Shown here piece after piece: positions 33,397-45,500 of a stretch of DNA of 64,000 nt (positions are counted from its first letter, which is position 1; the number at the start of each line of letters is the position of its first letter). A model generated the notes under the pieces. The model worked only from the letters and a program-made list of their open reading frames with translations, ran no database searches and was not told where the DNA came from. The DNA is taken from positions 62,001 to 126,000 of the forward strand of contig JAQSEB010000163.1 of assembly GCA_030063045.1 (NCBI GenBank), read 5' to 3'. Position numbers and translations under genes: made by a program. The stretch comes from Pratylenchus scribneri (taxonomy: Eukaryota; Nematoda; Chromadorea; Rhabditida; Pratylenchidae).

Positions 33397-34772
33397 AGCA
33401 TGGAAAATGATATGATAGAAAAGGAAAAAAATTAAAGTTATAATAATCAATATTTTATGTTCGATTTTTTATCTGATTAATAAATATAAAAGTTGAATTT
33501 TAAATCCGTTATTATGTATTCATATGAAAATTTGGTACCAATTTTGGTAATCAACTTGATCATCCCCTTTAAAAATAATTCATAAATGACTGAATAATTT
33601 TTATATTTTTATTAAAAATTAAAGATCAAAAAATATATATGGCTATGGAAGTTCATTCAAAGTTATTCCCAAAAAGTATTTCAAATAACTTTTTTTATTG
33701 ATTAGCAAAATGTTGATGGGGGTTTTAGCACCAACTACAAATTCTCTAAAGAATGTTAATAAATTGATTCAATGGATCGCACTTTCATGAGCTTAAAAAG
33801 TTAATCATTTTATTTTCGAAAAAATTTATCAAAAATAGGAAATTTCAAATTAATCATTCAAATTAATAATCCCAAAGCCCAAATAAATTATTTATTTGAT
33901 TCGATTGATGTTTTAATCAAAATATCGGATATTGGCAAAAAAAATAAAAAAGAATGGCAATTATTGAAAATTTTGTTAAAAAATTTTTTGGAATACTATT
34001 TTCCATTGAACAAATTTTAAATCGATATAGGCCATAATTTTTTGGCACTCCCAAATATAATTAAATGTGTTTTTTTAGAATTTCATCAAAGTATTATTGA
34101 AAATATTCTTATTGTTTGAGACCTCCAAGACTTATTTTCTCATACTTATTCTCAATTTGACAAATAACAAAAATTCCAATCTATTTGACAAAAAAAATCA
34201 TCAATTTTTCTGCATAATAATTATTGTTTATCAATATGAAGCAATCTGATAAAATAAGCAATCTGTTGATCCAATGATACCAAATGGCTATACCATAATA
34301 AAAATTTATTACAAACGTAAATGCATTTAATTATTAAAAAAATATTCTTCATTCTAGACTTATTAGTGTCTCAAAATTCTTCCTTCCTAAAAACATTTTT
34401 ATCATAATATAATAATTTATTCTTTTTCAATTGTCAATAAATGTTATGATAAAATAATTATGGAATGTTTTTGAATGTTGATATTTATTCACTCAAATCG
34501 GAATTGCATAATAAATTGAAAATTTTATTTCTATAACATTATATATCACAATTAAAAATTTTTTTTTGAATTTTTATTAAAAAATTAAAATATTTCTAAT
34601 TTCTATATATTTGTATTTTTTGGGTAATGACCTACCACGAAAATAACCAGACATTATATTTATAATAATTCTTAAAATTTTCATATTTATACAACAATGA
34701 AAGAAATAAATTTTTAATAAATAATCTTTCCTTTAACGTATAAAAAAATAAATTGATAATTTTTTGCAGATA
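33397..34772. other. Intergenic between Cys-rich genes 2 and 3
   Basis: AT-rich; the first ~400 bp repeat the 3' flank of Cys-rich gene 1, and TTGACAAATAA-type words recur near 34150-34440 before gene 3. No gene seen. Confidence 0.6.
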
Positions 34773-35555
34773 ATGATATTTTTTGTGATCATTTTATTTG
34801 CTCAATTATTTCTGGATGAAGGATTAAATTTGAATTTTAAGCAGCTCAAAACAGTTGAATCTACAGAACAACAACAACTAGATGAAATTTTTCAACAACA
34901 AAACCAGAAAATTATTGAATTTTCTTCAAATCCATATAATCGATCTCAACGAAGGAAAAAGCGTTTAACCGAAGAGTGCCCTGACGGACGTTATTGCAAA
35001 TCGGGATTCTTTTGCGGTAGATTACATCCCGAAATGTGTATTCCAATTGGCAACACGGAATGCTCTAAAATCGCTGGAAGTTGTTCAAATGACCAATATT
35101 GCGGAAAGAAATATTGCATCCCGATTGGGCATATGGAATGCCCGAGCGGCAATTTTTGTGATACAAATTATTTTTGCAGCAAATTTCATCCTGGAAATTG
35201 TTTCCCAAATGGAGAAGTTGAATGCCCCAATTTCGTCGGCAGCTGTTCAAATGGCTATTATTGTGGAAAGAAACAATGTTGGTCTATAGGACGTGTGGAA
35301 TGCCCTAACGGAGAAGTCAGCTGCGATAATGACCACTATTGTAGCCAAAACTCTACCAAATGCATTCCCCGAGGTCGTGCCGAATGCCCCAGGGCGAATC
35401 AGTTGGGATATTGCCGCTATGGGGAAGAATGTGCCCGCGATGTATGTGTCCCAGAGGGCAGAAAACTCTGCCCGGACAATGTGCACCATTGTGACAAGGA
35501 AACGCAGGTTCATTCAGACTTTAGAAGGAGTAATTATTATTTTACCCAAAAATAA
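34773..35555 (+). CDS. Secreted Cys-rich modular protein 3, 3' end altered by insertion
   Basis: ATG chosen at 34773 because the acceptor TTTTGCAG ends at 34769; the open frame upstream would cross it. ~260 aa: signal peptide (VIILFAQLFLDEG), propeptide, RRKKR cleavage site, then seven modules; the last three (SCDNDHYCSQNSTKC, LGYCRYGEECARDVC, LCPDNVHHCDKET) are the same divergent C-terminal set seen in the fourth paralogue. The final codons and stop come from a Mutator-like foldback element inserted at 35530, whose 11-bp target copies flank the break. Confidence 0.8.
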   Translation: MIFFVIILFAQLFLDEGLNLNFKQLKTVESTEQQQLDEIFQQQNQKIIEFSSNPYNRSQRRKKRLTEECPDGRYCKSGFFCGRLHPEMCIPIGNTECSKIAGSCSNDQYCGKKYCIPIGHMECPSGNFCDTNYFCSKFHPGNCFPNGEVECPNFVGSCSNGYYCGKKQCWSIGRVECPNGEVSCDNDHYCSQNSTKCIPRGRAECPRANQLGYCRYGEECARDVCVPEGRKLCPDNVHHCDKETQVHSDFRRSNYYFTQK

Positions 35556-36910
35556 TATTATTTTACCCAAAAAAATAATTATTTTGCCCAAAATGATTTC
35601 GCATATTTATTTTACCCAAAAATAATATTATTTTACCCAAAAAAATAATTTTGAAACGAAAATAATCTTTTTGTCTAAAAATTAATTAAAATTTTCTTTG
35701 TAGGCCCTAAGACCCTGATAGTGAGCGGGAATAGATGGATATAGGGGGATTAAGCCGGATTAGGGGAGATTAAGCCGGATTAAAGGGGATCAATGCCGGA
35801 AATTGATTGGAAATGGTCCGGAGGGACAGTGGGATGTCGGGAATGTCGTCCGTAGGTCCAGAGGGTGCGCAGGATATAGCCGGATATAGGGGGATTAAGG
35901 TGGATTAAGGGGGATTAAGCTCAGAAATTGATGGGAATTGCACGGAAGGCCACTGGCATGTCGGGGAAGTGTAACAGAGGACCGGAGATTGCGCGGCATT
36001 AAGCTGGATATAGGGAGGATTAAGACGGATATAGGGGATTAAGGTGGATTAAGGGGGATTAAGCTCAGAAATGGATGGCAAATGGCCCGAAAGGCTATTA
36101 GAAGGTAGGGGAAGTGTTAACAGAGGACCGGGGATTGCGCGGCATTAAGCTGGATATAGGGAGGATTAAGACGGATATAGGGGATTAAGCCGGATTAAGC
36201 TTAGTTAGGGGCTAGGGATTAGGGCTATGGTTAGGGGCGGCATGGGATCTAGGGGCTAGGGGTTTGGGGATTCGGAGCACGCGGGATATAGTCGGATATA
36301 AGTGGATTAATGTGGATAATGGGGGATTAAGCCTGATTAAGATTACTTAGGGCTTAGAGATTAGGGTTAGGAGTTCGAAGCATAGGATTCTCGCGAAGCC
36401 AGAAGAAAACAGCCAAACCAGAACTCGCGCTCATCTTTTTCGATGCTTAATCCGGCTTTATCCTCCTTAATCCCCCTATATCCTTTTTAATCCCCCTATA
36501 TCCAGCTTAATGCCGCGCAATCCTTGGCCTCTGTTACACTTCCCCGACATGCCAGTGGCCTTCCGTGCAATTCCCATCAATTTCTGAGCTTAATCCCCCT
36601 TAATCCACCTTAATCCCCCTATATCCGGCTATATCCTGCGCATCCTCTGGACCTACGGACGACATTCCCGACATGCCAGTGGCCTTCCGGACCATTTCCA
36701 ATCAATTTCCGGCATTGATCCCCCTTAATCCGGCTTAATCTCCCCTAATCCGGCTTAATCCCCCTATATCCATCTATTCCCGCTCACTATCAGGGTCTTA
36801 GGGCCTACAAAGAAAATTTTAATTAATTTTTAGACAAAAAGATTATTTTCGTTTCAAAATTATTTTTTTGGGTAAAATAATATTATTTTTGGGTAAAATA
36901 ATTAATATCC
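35530..36910. mobile_element. Mutator-like foldback element
   Basis: 1381 bp flanked by an 11-bp target duplication CTTTAGAAGGA (35519-35529 and 36911-36921). Inverted ends read ~ATTATTTTACCCAAAA; arms continue inward for hundreds of bases through GGCCCTAAGACCCTGATAGT and arrays of GGATTAAG/GGATATAGG words. No transposase frame. Long inverted ends and a 9-11-bp duplication fit Mutator-like elements; the class is inferred from structure only. It is strikingly GC-rich for this window. Confidence 0.85.
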
Positions 36911-37204
36911 CTTTAGAAGGAAAATGAAATTTATTCATTCAAATATCAAAGAAAATTACGGTTATTTATTATAATAATTGGACGCGCGGGGACATCTCCA
37001 TAATTAATAAGGGCAATACATACAAATATAGGCAGGGCACCTCCAAAATAGTAAAATACAAATAAAAAATTCATTGTAATTTGAATTTGAAATATATAGA
37101 TATTTTTGAACAAATTATTATAAAAATAAAATGAAAAAGAAAATATAAAAACACAAAAATATTAGTAGAAAATAAATTAATTAATATATTATCATATTTT
37201 TTTA

Positions 37205-37530
37205 TGTGAAATATTTAATAGTTTTTTTCTTCTAATAAATCAGAATCAGAAATCGGTTTTAGACCCAACAAATCTCATACCATTTTGCATATCTCATAGA
37301 GAAACATCGATTGGTATATATATAATTTATCATGGTTTAGTCGAAAATAAAGGGTATTAAAGCGTTTAAACAATATTTGCTTATTTATAATTTTAAAAAC
37401 TTTAATTTTGGGCCAAAACTTGACATTTTATATATCATTCGATGCGTCTCCATGAGATCATGGTCTAAGATTCAGAGTCTAAACCCGTTTTCTGATTATT
37501 TGAAGTCAAAACTGGTTTTTTCTGTAAAAA
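37205..37530. repeat. Foldback repeat
   Basis: Imperfect palindrome with arms containing AAATCTCATACCATTTTG/ATCGATTGGTATATA and CATTCGATGCGTCTCCATGA. Same family as the repeats at 21848, 27326 and 59880-60560. It lies just upstream of the gene at 37754. Confidence 0.6.
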
Positions 37531-37753
37531 ACTATTAACATATTTTTATTTTTTTATTTTTAAAAATTTTAAATTTATAATGAATTTTTTTATATATTGT
37601 GAGATGCCCATATTTGCACTGTTGTAATTTTTTAGATTTCTTAGCACAATTAGCCAATTTGTTCAAATTTGTTAACTAAAAAAATTCCTTAATTGAAAAA
37701 TGGATAAATGGAGTAAAATATAAAATTTTATGAAAGCTTAAATTCTTTTAAAG

Positions 37754-38653
37754 ATATGCGATCCGACTATGAGCATCGTGAACCCAACAAACTCAACGCG
37801 AGGCTGCTTATTCAAGGTGTATATTGATTTTCTGATTAATATTTTTGAAATTAATATTTTCAAAAAAGGATGTGGAAAAATGCGAAGCATACAAAAATAT
37901 GGAAGAAAAGGCTCTCTGTGGCAACAATGGTTTCCTTCTTGGATATGGCCTCAAATATTGCCGCCGATTCTATGCCCATTATTATTTGTTGGACACCAAC
38001 GAGCAGCAAATATTGACCTGTATAAGCAACTGCTTGATTGGCCGTCTTCAGCATTATCTGAAGGAAAACATTCCCGAAGAAAACAGCAGTGGGGTACGAT
38101 AGGGAAAGGAAAATGAGAAGAATAATGCTAGGATTTGCCTTATAGGAACTAATAGAAAATTAAAATTAATTTATAGAATAAAATATTTAAATACAAAAAA
38201 TATTTTAAAAATGAAATTTATAAAAATATTAAAATTTTTCGAGTGTTTTTTTGTATTTAAAATCTAAATTCATCTATTTTCATACTAAGAATTTTCAACT
38301 CGATTTTGGTAGACTGAATTTGAATTATTTATTGAATATAAATAATAAATTATTGTTATATTCTTTTTAAACTAACTAAGGCAAATTTGGATTGCCATGA
38401 GCTGAAGTCTGCCGGCAGGGAAATTCAACAAAAATGTTACAAAAAATGCGACCTCTGCTCACTTAACTTCACTAATATCCACCCAATTTGGAGCATCATC
38501 ACTGTAAAATAATTTCTAATTGATTTCTCGTATTATTGATATATATAGAATGATTTTTCGAGGGATGAACGTCGACAGATCGCCATAATGTGCCGTGAAT
38601 TTGGATATCACCAAGCAGCCAATGCAGCAAATCCAGAAAATATCGATGAATGA
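37754..38653 (+). CDS. Cys-rich nematode-type protein, unknown function (copy A)
   Basis: Four exons, all phase 0: 37754-37816, 37869-38093, 38381-38503, 38549-38653 (172 codons with stop). The 5' end is uncertain: the first exon follows an acceptor (AAAG|ATATGC) and an in-frame ATG is at 37769, but no signal-peptide exon was found. Conserved-looking core CGNNGFLLGYGLKYCRRF, then CISNCLIGRLQHYL, CYKKCDLC, and MCREFGYHQAANAA. The Cys spacing suggests a secreted all-helical protein; I recall similar nematode-specific proteins of unknown role but cannot name the family. An inverted copy (58781-59674) and a fragment (62555-62762) exist. Confidence 0.65.
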
Positions 38654-39584
38654 TTTATTTAAGATTTTTTTGGGAATATCTATTGTTAAAATAAAATAAA
38701 AATCCTGTTATTTGCAATCAATTTTTCACATTGACATGCATATAAATAAATAATTAGAAAATATTGAATGATTGAATAGAATATTAATTCAACAAAATTT
38801 AAATTAGCTTAATATATAAATATAAAAACCGAATAGTGAATTTTCGCAAATTAAATTTTTAAAATTATATTTCATCAGGTAGATTTTTTCAGAATAATGT
38901 CACTCGGGAAAACCCAAAAAAATTACAATCCTTCAGGAATAAAGGATGGAATATTCCTTCAATTTTCACTATGGGAATCCATAAATCCATTGTTTTACCT
39001 TGCAATAATCTGCAAAAAAAATTAATTTTAATGTTATAATTTATGATTTTTATACCTATTTTGTGCAGTTTCTGTTTTTGACCTCTTATATGACTAGAGA
39101 CTGGACAACTTTTATTCAAGGTTATTTATTAATGAATGATGATGAGAGGACTTTCCTTTGAGGAGAAATCAAAACCCAATAGCAACTGTTTATTTGATTC
39201 CCTTCGCAGACAATTGATTAGTCACAACCAACAACTCTCATCAATACTCCCTATTGCACTAACATTTTTGTTTATTCGTTGGACGGAACACGGAACAAAG
39301 TTTAAAAATATAGAAAAACCGAAGAAAAAATGCGATCTGACTCATCGATGCCAAATAATATAGCCATCATTGGATTTGAATTTGACTAATGAAAGAAGCT
39401 CATCCATTCTGAATTTTTTTTATAAAAATTCCTGCTTTGTTATTTTTGATCGGAAAAATATTTGAATAAGTTTTATAATGCCATTTTAAATGTTAAGTGG
39501 AATCAAAATCTTCTATTAAAAGAGCCTAATATTTTTCCTTTCCTAATATTTTTGTTAATTTTAATAAAATTATTTTTTTTTCAG
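38654..39584. other. Region with weak coding signals, unresolved
   Basis: A TTTTTTCAGAATAATG like the trans-splice starts of the Cys-rich genes occurs at 38884-38899 and opens a 42-codon frame; a phase-able exon-like segment at ~39069-39120 and a 75-codon frame at 39136-39363 follow. I could not join these into a gene. They may be a decayed gene. Confidence 0.35.
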
Positions 39585-42500
39585 ATGGTCATCAACGTAT
39601 TTAGCTTGACTGGTCAATTTATCGCGAAAAACAGCAAATTTCTTCTTTTCTTTACCTTGATTATAATTGTATTTTTATCAGGTAGAAATTTTGAAAATTT
39701 AAATATTAGTTATTACTATTTTATTCAACTATTTTTAACTATTATTAATTTTCCAATAAATTCACAGGTGGTATTTACAAGCTAAATTTGCGTGATGAAG
39801 TCAGAGATGGATGGACACCGACCACATCCAGATCACAATATGAAACGGAAATTCTCAAAGAGTTCTTCAATTCTTCATGTAAACTTTAATGTAAAATATA
39901 CAAAAAAAAAATATAAATTGAAATAAGATTCTAAAAAGAATTTAAAAATTTTTGATTTTATGTAAAAATATTCATTTTTATTTTTGGTACTTTCTTAAAA
40001 TAAACTAGTAATTACAACGGTCATTAAGGTATTTCTTAAACACATATTATATTTTGATAACATTTTCTTATTCACATCTATAGATCAATAAAATCTTTGC
40101 AAATAGTTTTTAGATGAACTATCTATAAATTATAAATTTGCATTTCAAAGTAAAGTTTGAATTTTATTTAATCAATATTGAACAAACATTTGAGTCAGGG
40201 CTGGGGACTGGGGTCGAAATTCAAAAACATCGAAATTTCGAGATCGAAATCGAAACCGTATATCAAAGGTAGCACCTTTGCTTTTTTCATAAATCGAAAC
40301 TAAAACATCGAAATTTCGACGATCGAAATCGAAAATCGTAATTTCGACCCCAGCCCTGATTTGCGTTAATTTTTTTTAATTTATTGGAATAAAATTAAGA
40401 GCCGATAGAATGAGAAATGGAGTGTTATTTCATTTTTTTAGAATATTTTGTTTAAAAAATAATTTTCTTTATGAAATGATTTGAGAAAAAATATCGAATA
40501 AAAATATATAATTTTCAGCCGATCCGATGCGTGTGACAGTGGTATTGCAGGCCAGAGACAATGGCAGTATGCATCGATTGGAATATTTGGATTTAGCTGT
40601 TCAATTCTACAAATTTGTTAGCGAAAATTTGACTGTTTCGGATGGAGAAAATTTTCACTTCACATTTCGTCAAATTTGCGGACCTTTTTGTAATGACAAT
40701 GTTCCTGTTGTCCTTTTTACGGTTGTTTTAATTATATAAAATTTTATGTCGCATAATTAATTTAAAAAAAAAATAAAATTTATAGTTTATTTAAAATCAA
40801 ATTTTTTAATATTTTATATTTCATATACAGCAAGCTCTTCACAATTTCATGCGCAAAGGCCATATCCCTGAGCAGAAATTTCATTACCCAATCGCCAGAA
40901 TCGGCTTTGAAGATCTCCATTTGCAACCAAATTTTTACGGGGTAAAATTGTTTGATGCCAATGATGAGAACTTTGGCAATGATCCTGAAATATTGAAGCT
41001 GAACAAATACACAGATATCGTCTATGTTAAGGTAAAATGCATTGAAAATAATTTAAAATTAATTTTATTATACTTTATTATTTTAAGATTTTAAATAAAG
41101 GAAAATATTTTTATGTCTATTTCTATTTTTGTCAAATATAATTTAATTTTTCATGAATTCAAATTCAGTGCTCAGATGTTTATCATGAAAATTTTTATAT
41201 TTAGGATAAGAATATGATTTAGAAAATTAAAAAAAATCAAAAAGAATAAAAATTTGAAATAAAAAGAATATAAATTTGCACAATAAAAATATTTTTATAT
41301 GACGCAAAAAAATTATACTGGTACCAAATAATAGGAATACTTTTACTTATATATAAGTATCCAAATTAATTTCTGTTTTATGACCGCTTTTATTTATCAA
41401 TTCCTGTTAAAATAAATATAAATTATTTAATAATTAGCAATGATTTCTCTTCAGGCTATTATGATGACATTTCGTGCCAATTTACATAATGAGGAGGAAA
41501 GGAGCAAAGCACAATTTTGGGAAATGGCCCTTTATGATTATGCCAAAGAGAATTTTGGTACAGCTAGCAAACTTCGAGTATTTGTGCTCGGCGATACCAT
41601 TGTCAACCATGAGGTGATGGAGGATGGGAAAAAGACAACAGCACCAGTTTTTGTTGCCGGTATGTAATGTATTTTACAATTTTGAAACATTTATATTTTA
41701 ATTTATAATTGCAATAACAAATCATATTTTCTATATGCACATCCTTAGAATTAAATTAATTAAATTTTATGCTTTCTAAATCATAGGTTTAATTCTCATG
41801 TTCATCTTTCTTACAAGTGGACTTCTGCTCGAATCATACTATACTAGCATTTTGACTTGGTACAAGGTGTTAATGGTAGCAATCATTTCACTTTGTTGCC
41901 CATTATTTGCTGTTTCCACCACCTTTGGATTATGGTCATTGTTGGGGCTGAGGACAAATTCGGCTATGCTAATAATGCCATTACTGTATAATAAATTATT
42001 AAATATATCAAATTATTACAATATTTTTTATAGTATTTTGGGAATTGGCGTCGATGATGCATTCCTCACAATGCATGCATGGTTTTCTACAGCAACAAAA
42101 GGATTGACTCCAAAACGCAAGATTATATTTGTTATCGAGGAAGTTGGGCCATCGATGACAATCACAACAGTCACAAATGTGCTTACATTTGCCATTGGCG
42201 CACTCACACCAACTATTGGTCATCTCATTAATATTAATACAATCAAGAATCAATCAAAATTGACCTATCAAAAATAGAGCTTCCTCCTCTATTTTATTAA
42301 ATAGCCTATTCTATATTTATTAGTAGAGATTTAGAAAATTTCATCAATCATTAATTAAAAAAAGACAAAATTAAAATTATTCAGAGATTCAACTTTTCTG
42401 TGCATCCGCTGCAATTGCTCTTTCGTTCACATTTCTTTTTACACTTACAATTTTGGTTCCAATACTTCTTCTTTTGTCAAATTCTTCGAATATATCCAAT

Positions 42501-45500
42501 GCTGGAATTGATAATGAAGAAAATGCAGATTCAACAGTCTGGGGAAACAAAGTAAAATAAAATAGAATAAATTGGATAAAGGTTTTTTGAAAAAGTTAAA
42601 ACTTTATAAAAAAATATTGTTATTTGCCTCGACAAAAATAAATTTAATAATAATTCGGTTTAATTAAATGAAAATAATTTTAATTATTTTTTCACAGCTG
42701 AGGCAATTGATGCGGACTATACTGAATGTTTACTGCAAAATGATCACAAATTGTGGAATTCGTATTTTACTTTGTTTGTTTTACTTGCTATACATTGTGG
42801 CCTCATCATATGGTATATTGAAAATGCGAACCAAACTTGACACGTTTCATTTTATTTTAATTTTTTTCTCACTTAAATTTTAACTAGCTCAGGCTCGCGC
42901 GCTATCGCGCGCGACCCTAGCTAGCTACTTTTTGAATTGAACCAATATGTGAAAAAATTAAATATAAGGAAAATACAAATGAATAATTTTATGCATAAAT
43001 ATGAAAAATGTTTCAATAATATAGTGAAAAATATGCTGTAAATCATATAATGATTATATTATAATGAGTAAAATGCAATCATTCTGGATAATCCAATTCG
43101 CCAATTTCATATTTGCCAATTTCTTTACTCGGCAAAATCGTAATAGCCTCCGATGAGTAAACGTTGATTGTCAAAACACCGCCATCTAGAAAAGGGATAT
43201 AAAAATCTAAAAACTAAAAACAACCACTCCAACTGATGTTGCCATTTTTCAGCACAAATTCATCACCAACACGGAATTTGATCGAATTCGGAAAAATGAA
43301 CTGACATTTGTGTTGGCCATCGGAGCAGACAGTGCCGTCTTCTTTTCGGTTATAACTGCTGACGGAAACATTTCGGGCAACACTGAGACGGATATTCACT
43401 TAAAATTTAATATTAAAACATTTTATTTCGCAAAAATATTAAAGCTTCCTTCATTATTAAATCAAAAAGATCCAAAATATTATTCCAGAAAATAAAAATT
43501 AATACATAGAAAATAAAAAAATTATACTTACACGAACAAAGTCCATGAGATCCCTTAAGGGAACTCAATGAAGTGAAGTTTCCATCGTTGATGAGCTTTT
43601 GACTGACAGCAATGCGGGACAGTTGTGTGAAGAGGAAATTAATCTCCTTTTGTTGTGTTTCACGCGGTACAATACCTCGCAATTTAACCAAAGAACCCTA
43701 TCATAATAAAAATTTTTAAAAATAAGAAACAAAAACGACCTCTTTTCCTCGAAGAAACTGGTCAAGGAAATCACCCATTATGTTCCAACCAGTCAACAAT
43801 GTCTTTTTCTTGCCAGAGACCAATTCCACATCACAGACTTTTGAATCATTCCCCTTGACTTTGACCGAACGCAAAGAAGTCTTTATCAATTCTGCTTCAA
43901 CCTCACTATAATTTAAAAATATATTTAATTTTAAATTTTTTTTATAGAAATTATTATAAAAATAATCATTTTTATAAAAAAATTAAATACTTACACAAAC
44001 TTTTCATCTTTCTTGACATTTCCAAGTTTCGTAGGATGGAATTCGCTCTCATCCAAGGCAAATTTGGAGGCCAAATAAACAAAAAAATCCTTTGAATCAA
44101 CTGCATCAATTCCATGCTCAGTTGACTTGATCATTATCAATTCAGATCCATCACGGGGCTTCAATTCCAAATCCACGCTGCCATAATTGTATTCCTTCGA
44201 TACAGCCGATGTCCCGAATCCACGAAAAGCAAATGTCCGTCCCTTAAAAAAATAAATTTTTAATATTATATAATTTAAAATCAAAATAATATATAAAAAA
44301 TTCAAAAAAAAATATTTAAAAGGACCAAAAAATCTGTTCCGAGGGAACGAATAATTCTTTCCACACTGTTCTCCCAGCATGTAACATTCACGAAATCATA
44401 CCCATCGGTTGCAACAAATGTATAAACTTTAGATTCGCGAACCAAGCGGACTGCATCACTGGCAACAATCAACAATTTGATATCACTAAAATTAAAAAAA
44501 ATAAATAAATAAATCGAAAGAAACAAATTTAAAAATATTTTTAAAGATTATATATTAAAAAATCAGAAATAATAATATTATATTTATTAAAAAATAATAT
44601 AAACTTACACCATATTTTCCCCCACACGGAGTTGTTTAAGAGGAGTTTTTTTGGTTTTTTTTGTTGGTGGTGGTGGTGAAGGTGGTGGTGTTGAACTTTC
44701 TTCCTCCATTATAACAAATTAATTCTAAAAACAAATTTAAATAAAATATTTATAAATATACATAAAATGGATAAAATGAATGAATTTATATAAAATTATT
44801 CCTTTTATAAAAAATTTACAAATAGACAAACATTTGTTTGTTGTAAATATATCCAACGAATAAAAAAGAATAAAATATCCATAAAGTTTACGAAAAATTC
44901 CTTTCTAATGGATCTTTTTTTCTTCATTATACGAAAATGCAAATAATTTCTTATAATGGAAGGGGAGAAATAATGACGTGTTTGAAATTATGAAAGATAT
45001 TTTCCATCACCTTTCCTTCATTTATTGAATATTTTGAACCCAAAATATCAAAATTTAAAGGTTTTATATTTTGTAGCCATATACAGCACAATTAGATTGC
45101 ATTCGAAATCGAAATAATGCAAGCAAATAGAAATCGTATCGATATCAAAAAATGTATCACATTGAATGAAAAAATTGTGAATTTGATAATAAATATATAA
45201 AAAATAATGAAAATTAATTTAAAAAATTAATCAAATAACACTTCTTTGTATACTATATTTATTACTTTTCTTTCAATATTTTTTTCATTTAATTTGACTT
45301 TTAATGCCTTCCATGATCTTATTCTCGATAGAGCAACATATAATTGGCCATGGCTAAAAACATTTTTTGTCAATTCTATCCCAACTTTATTTAAAGTTTG
45401 GCCTTGGGCCTTATTAATACTCATTGAAAAAGATAAAATTAAAGGAAATTGATGTCTATAAAGATCAAATGGATATTCTCCTTCGCAACACAATGTTATT

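Noticed and set aside
39136..39363. 75-codon plus-strand frame before the PTR gene
   Set aside because: Some codon-like texture but no in-phase partner exons or recognisable motif; left as an unresolved region.
42917..42920. Helitron 3' end on the plus strand (hairpin followed by CTAG)
   Set aside because: The helicase and RPA-like gene are on the minus strand and would lie outside such an element; the minus-strand CTAG|T at 42884 is consistent with them.
43079..44709. Identification as FACT subunit SSRP1
   Set aside because: First impression from charged and Pro-rich segments; there is no HMG box or SSRP1-type PH motif, and the OB-fold-like text and Helitron context fit an RPA-like protein better.
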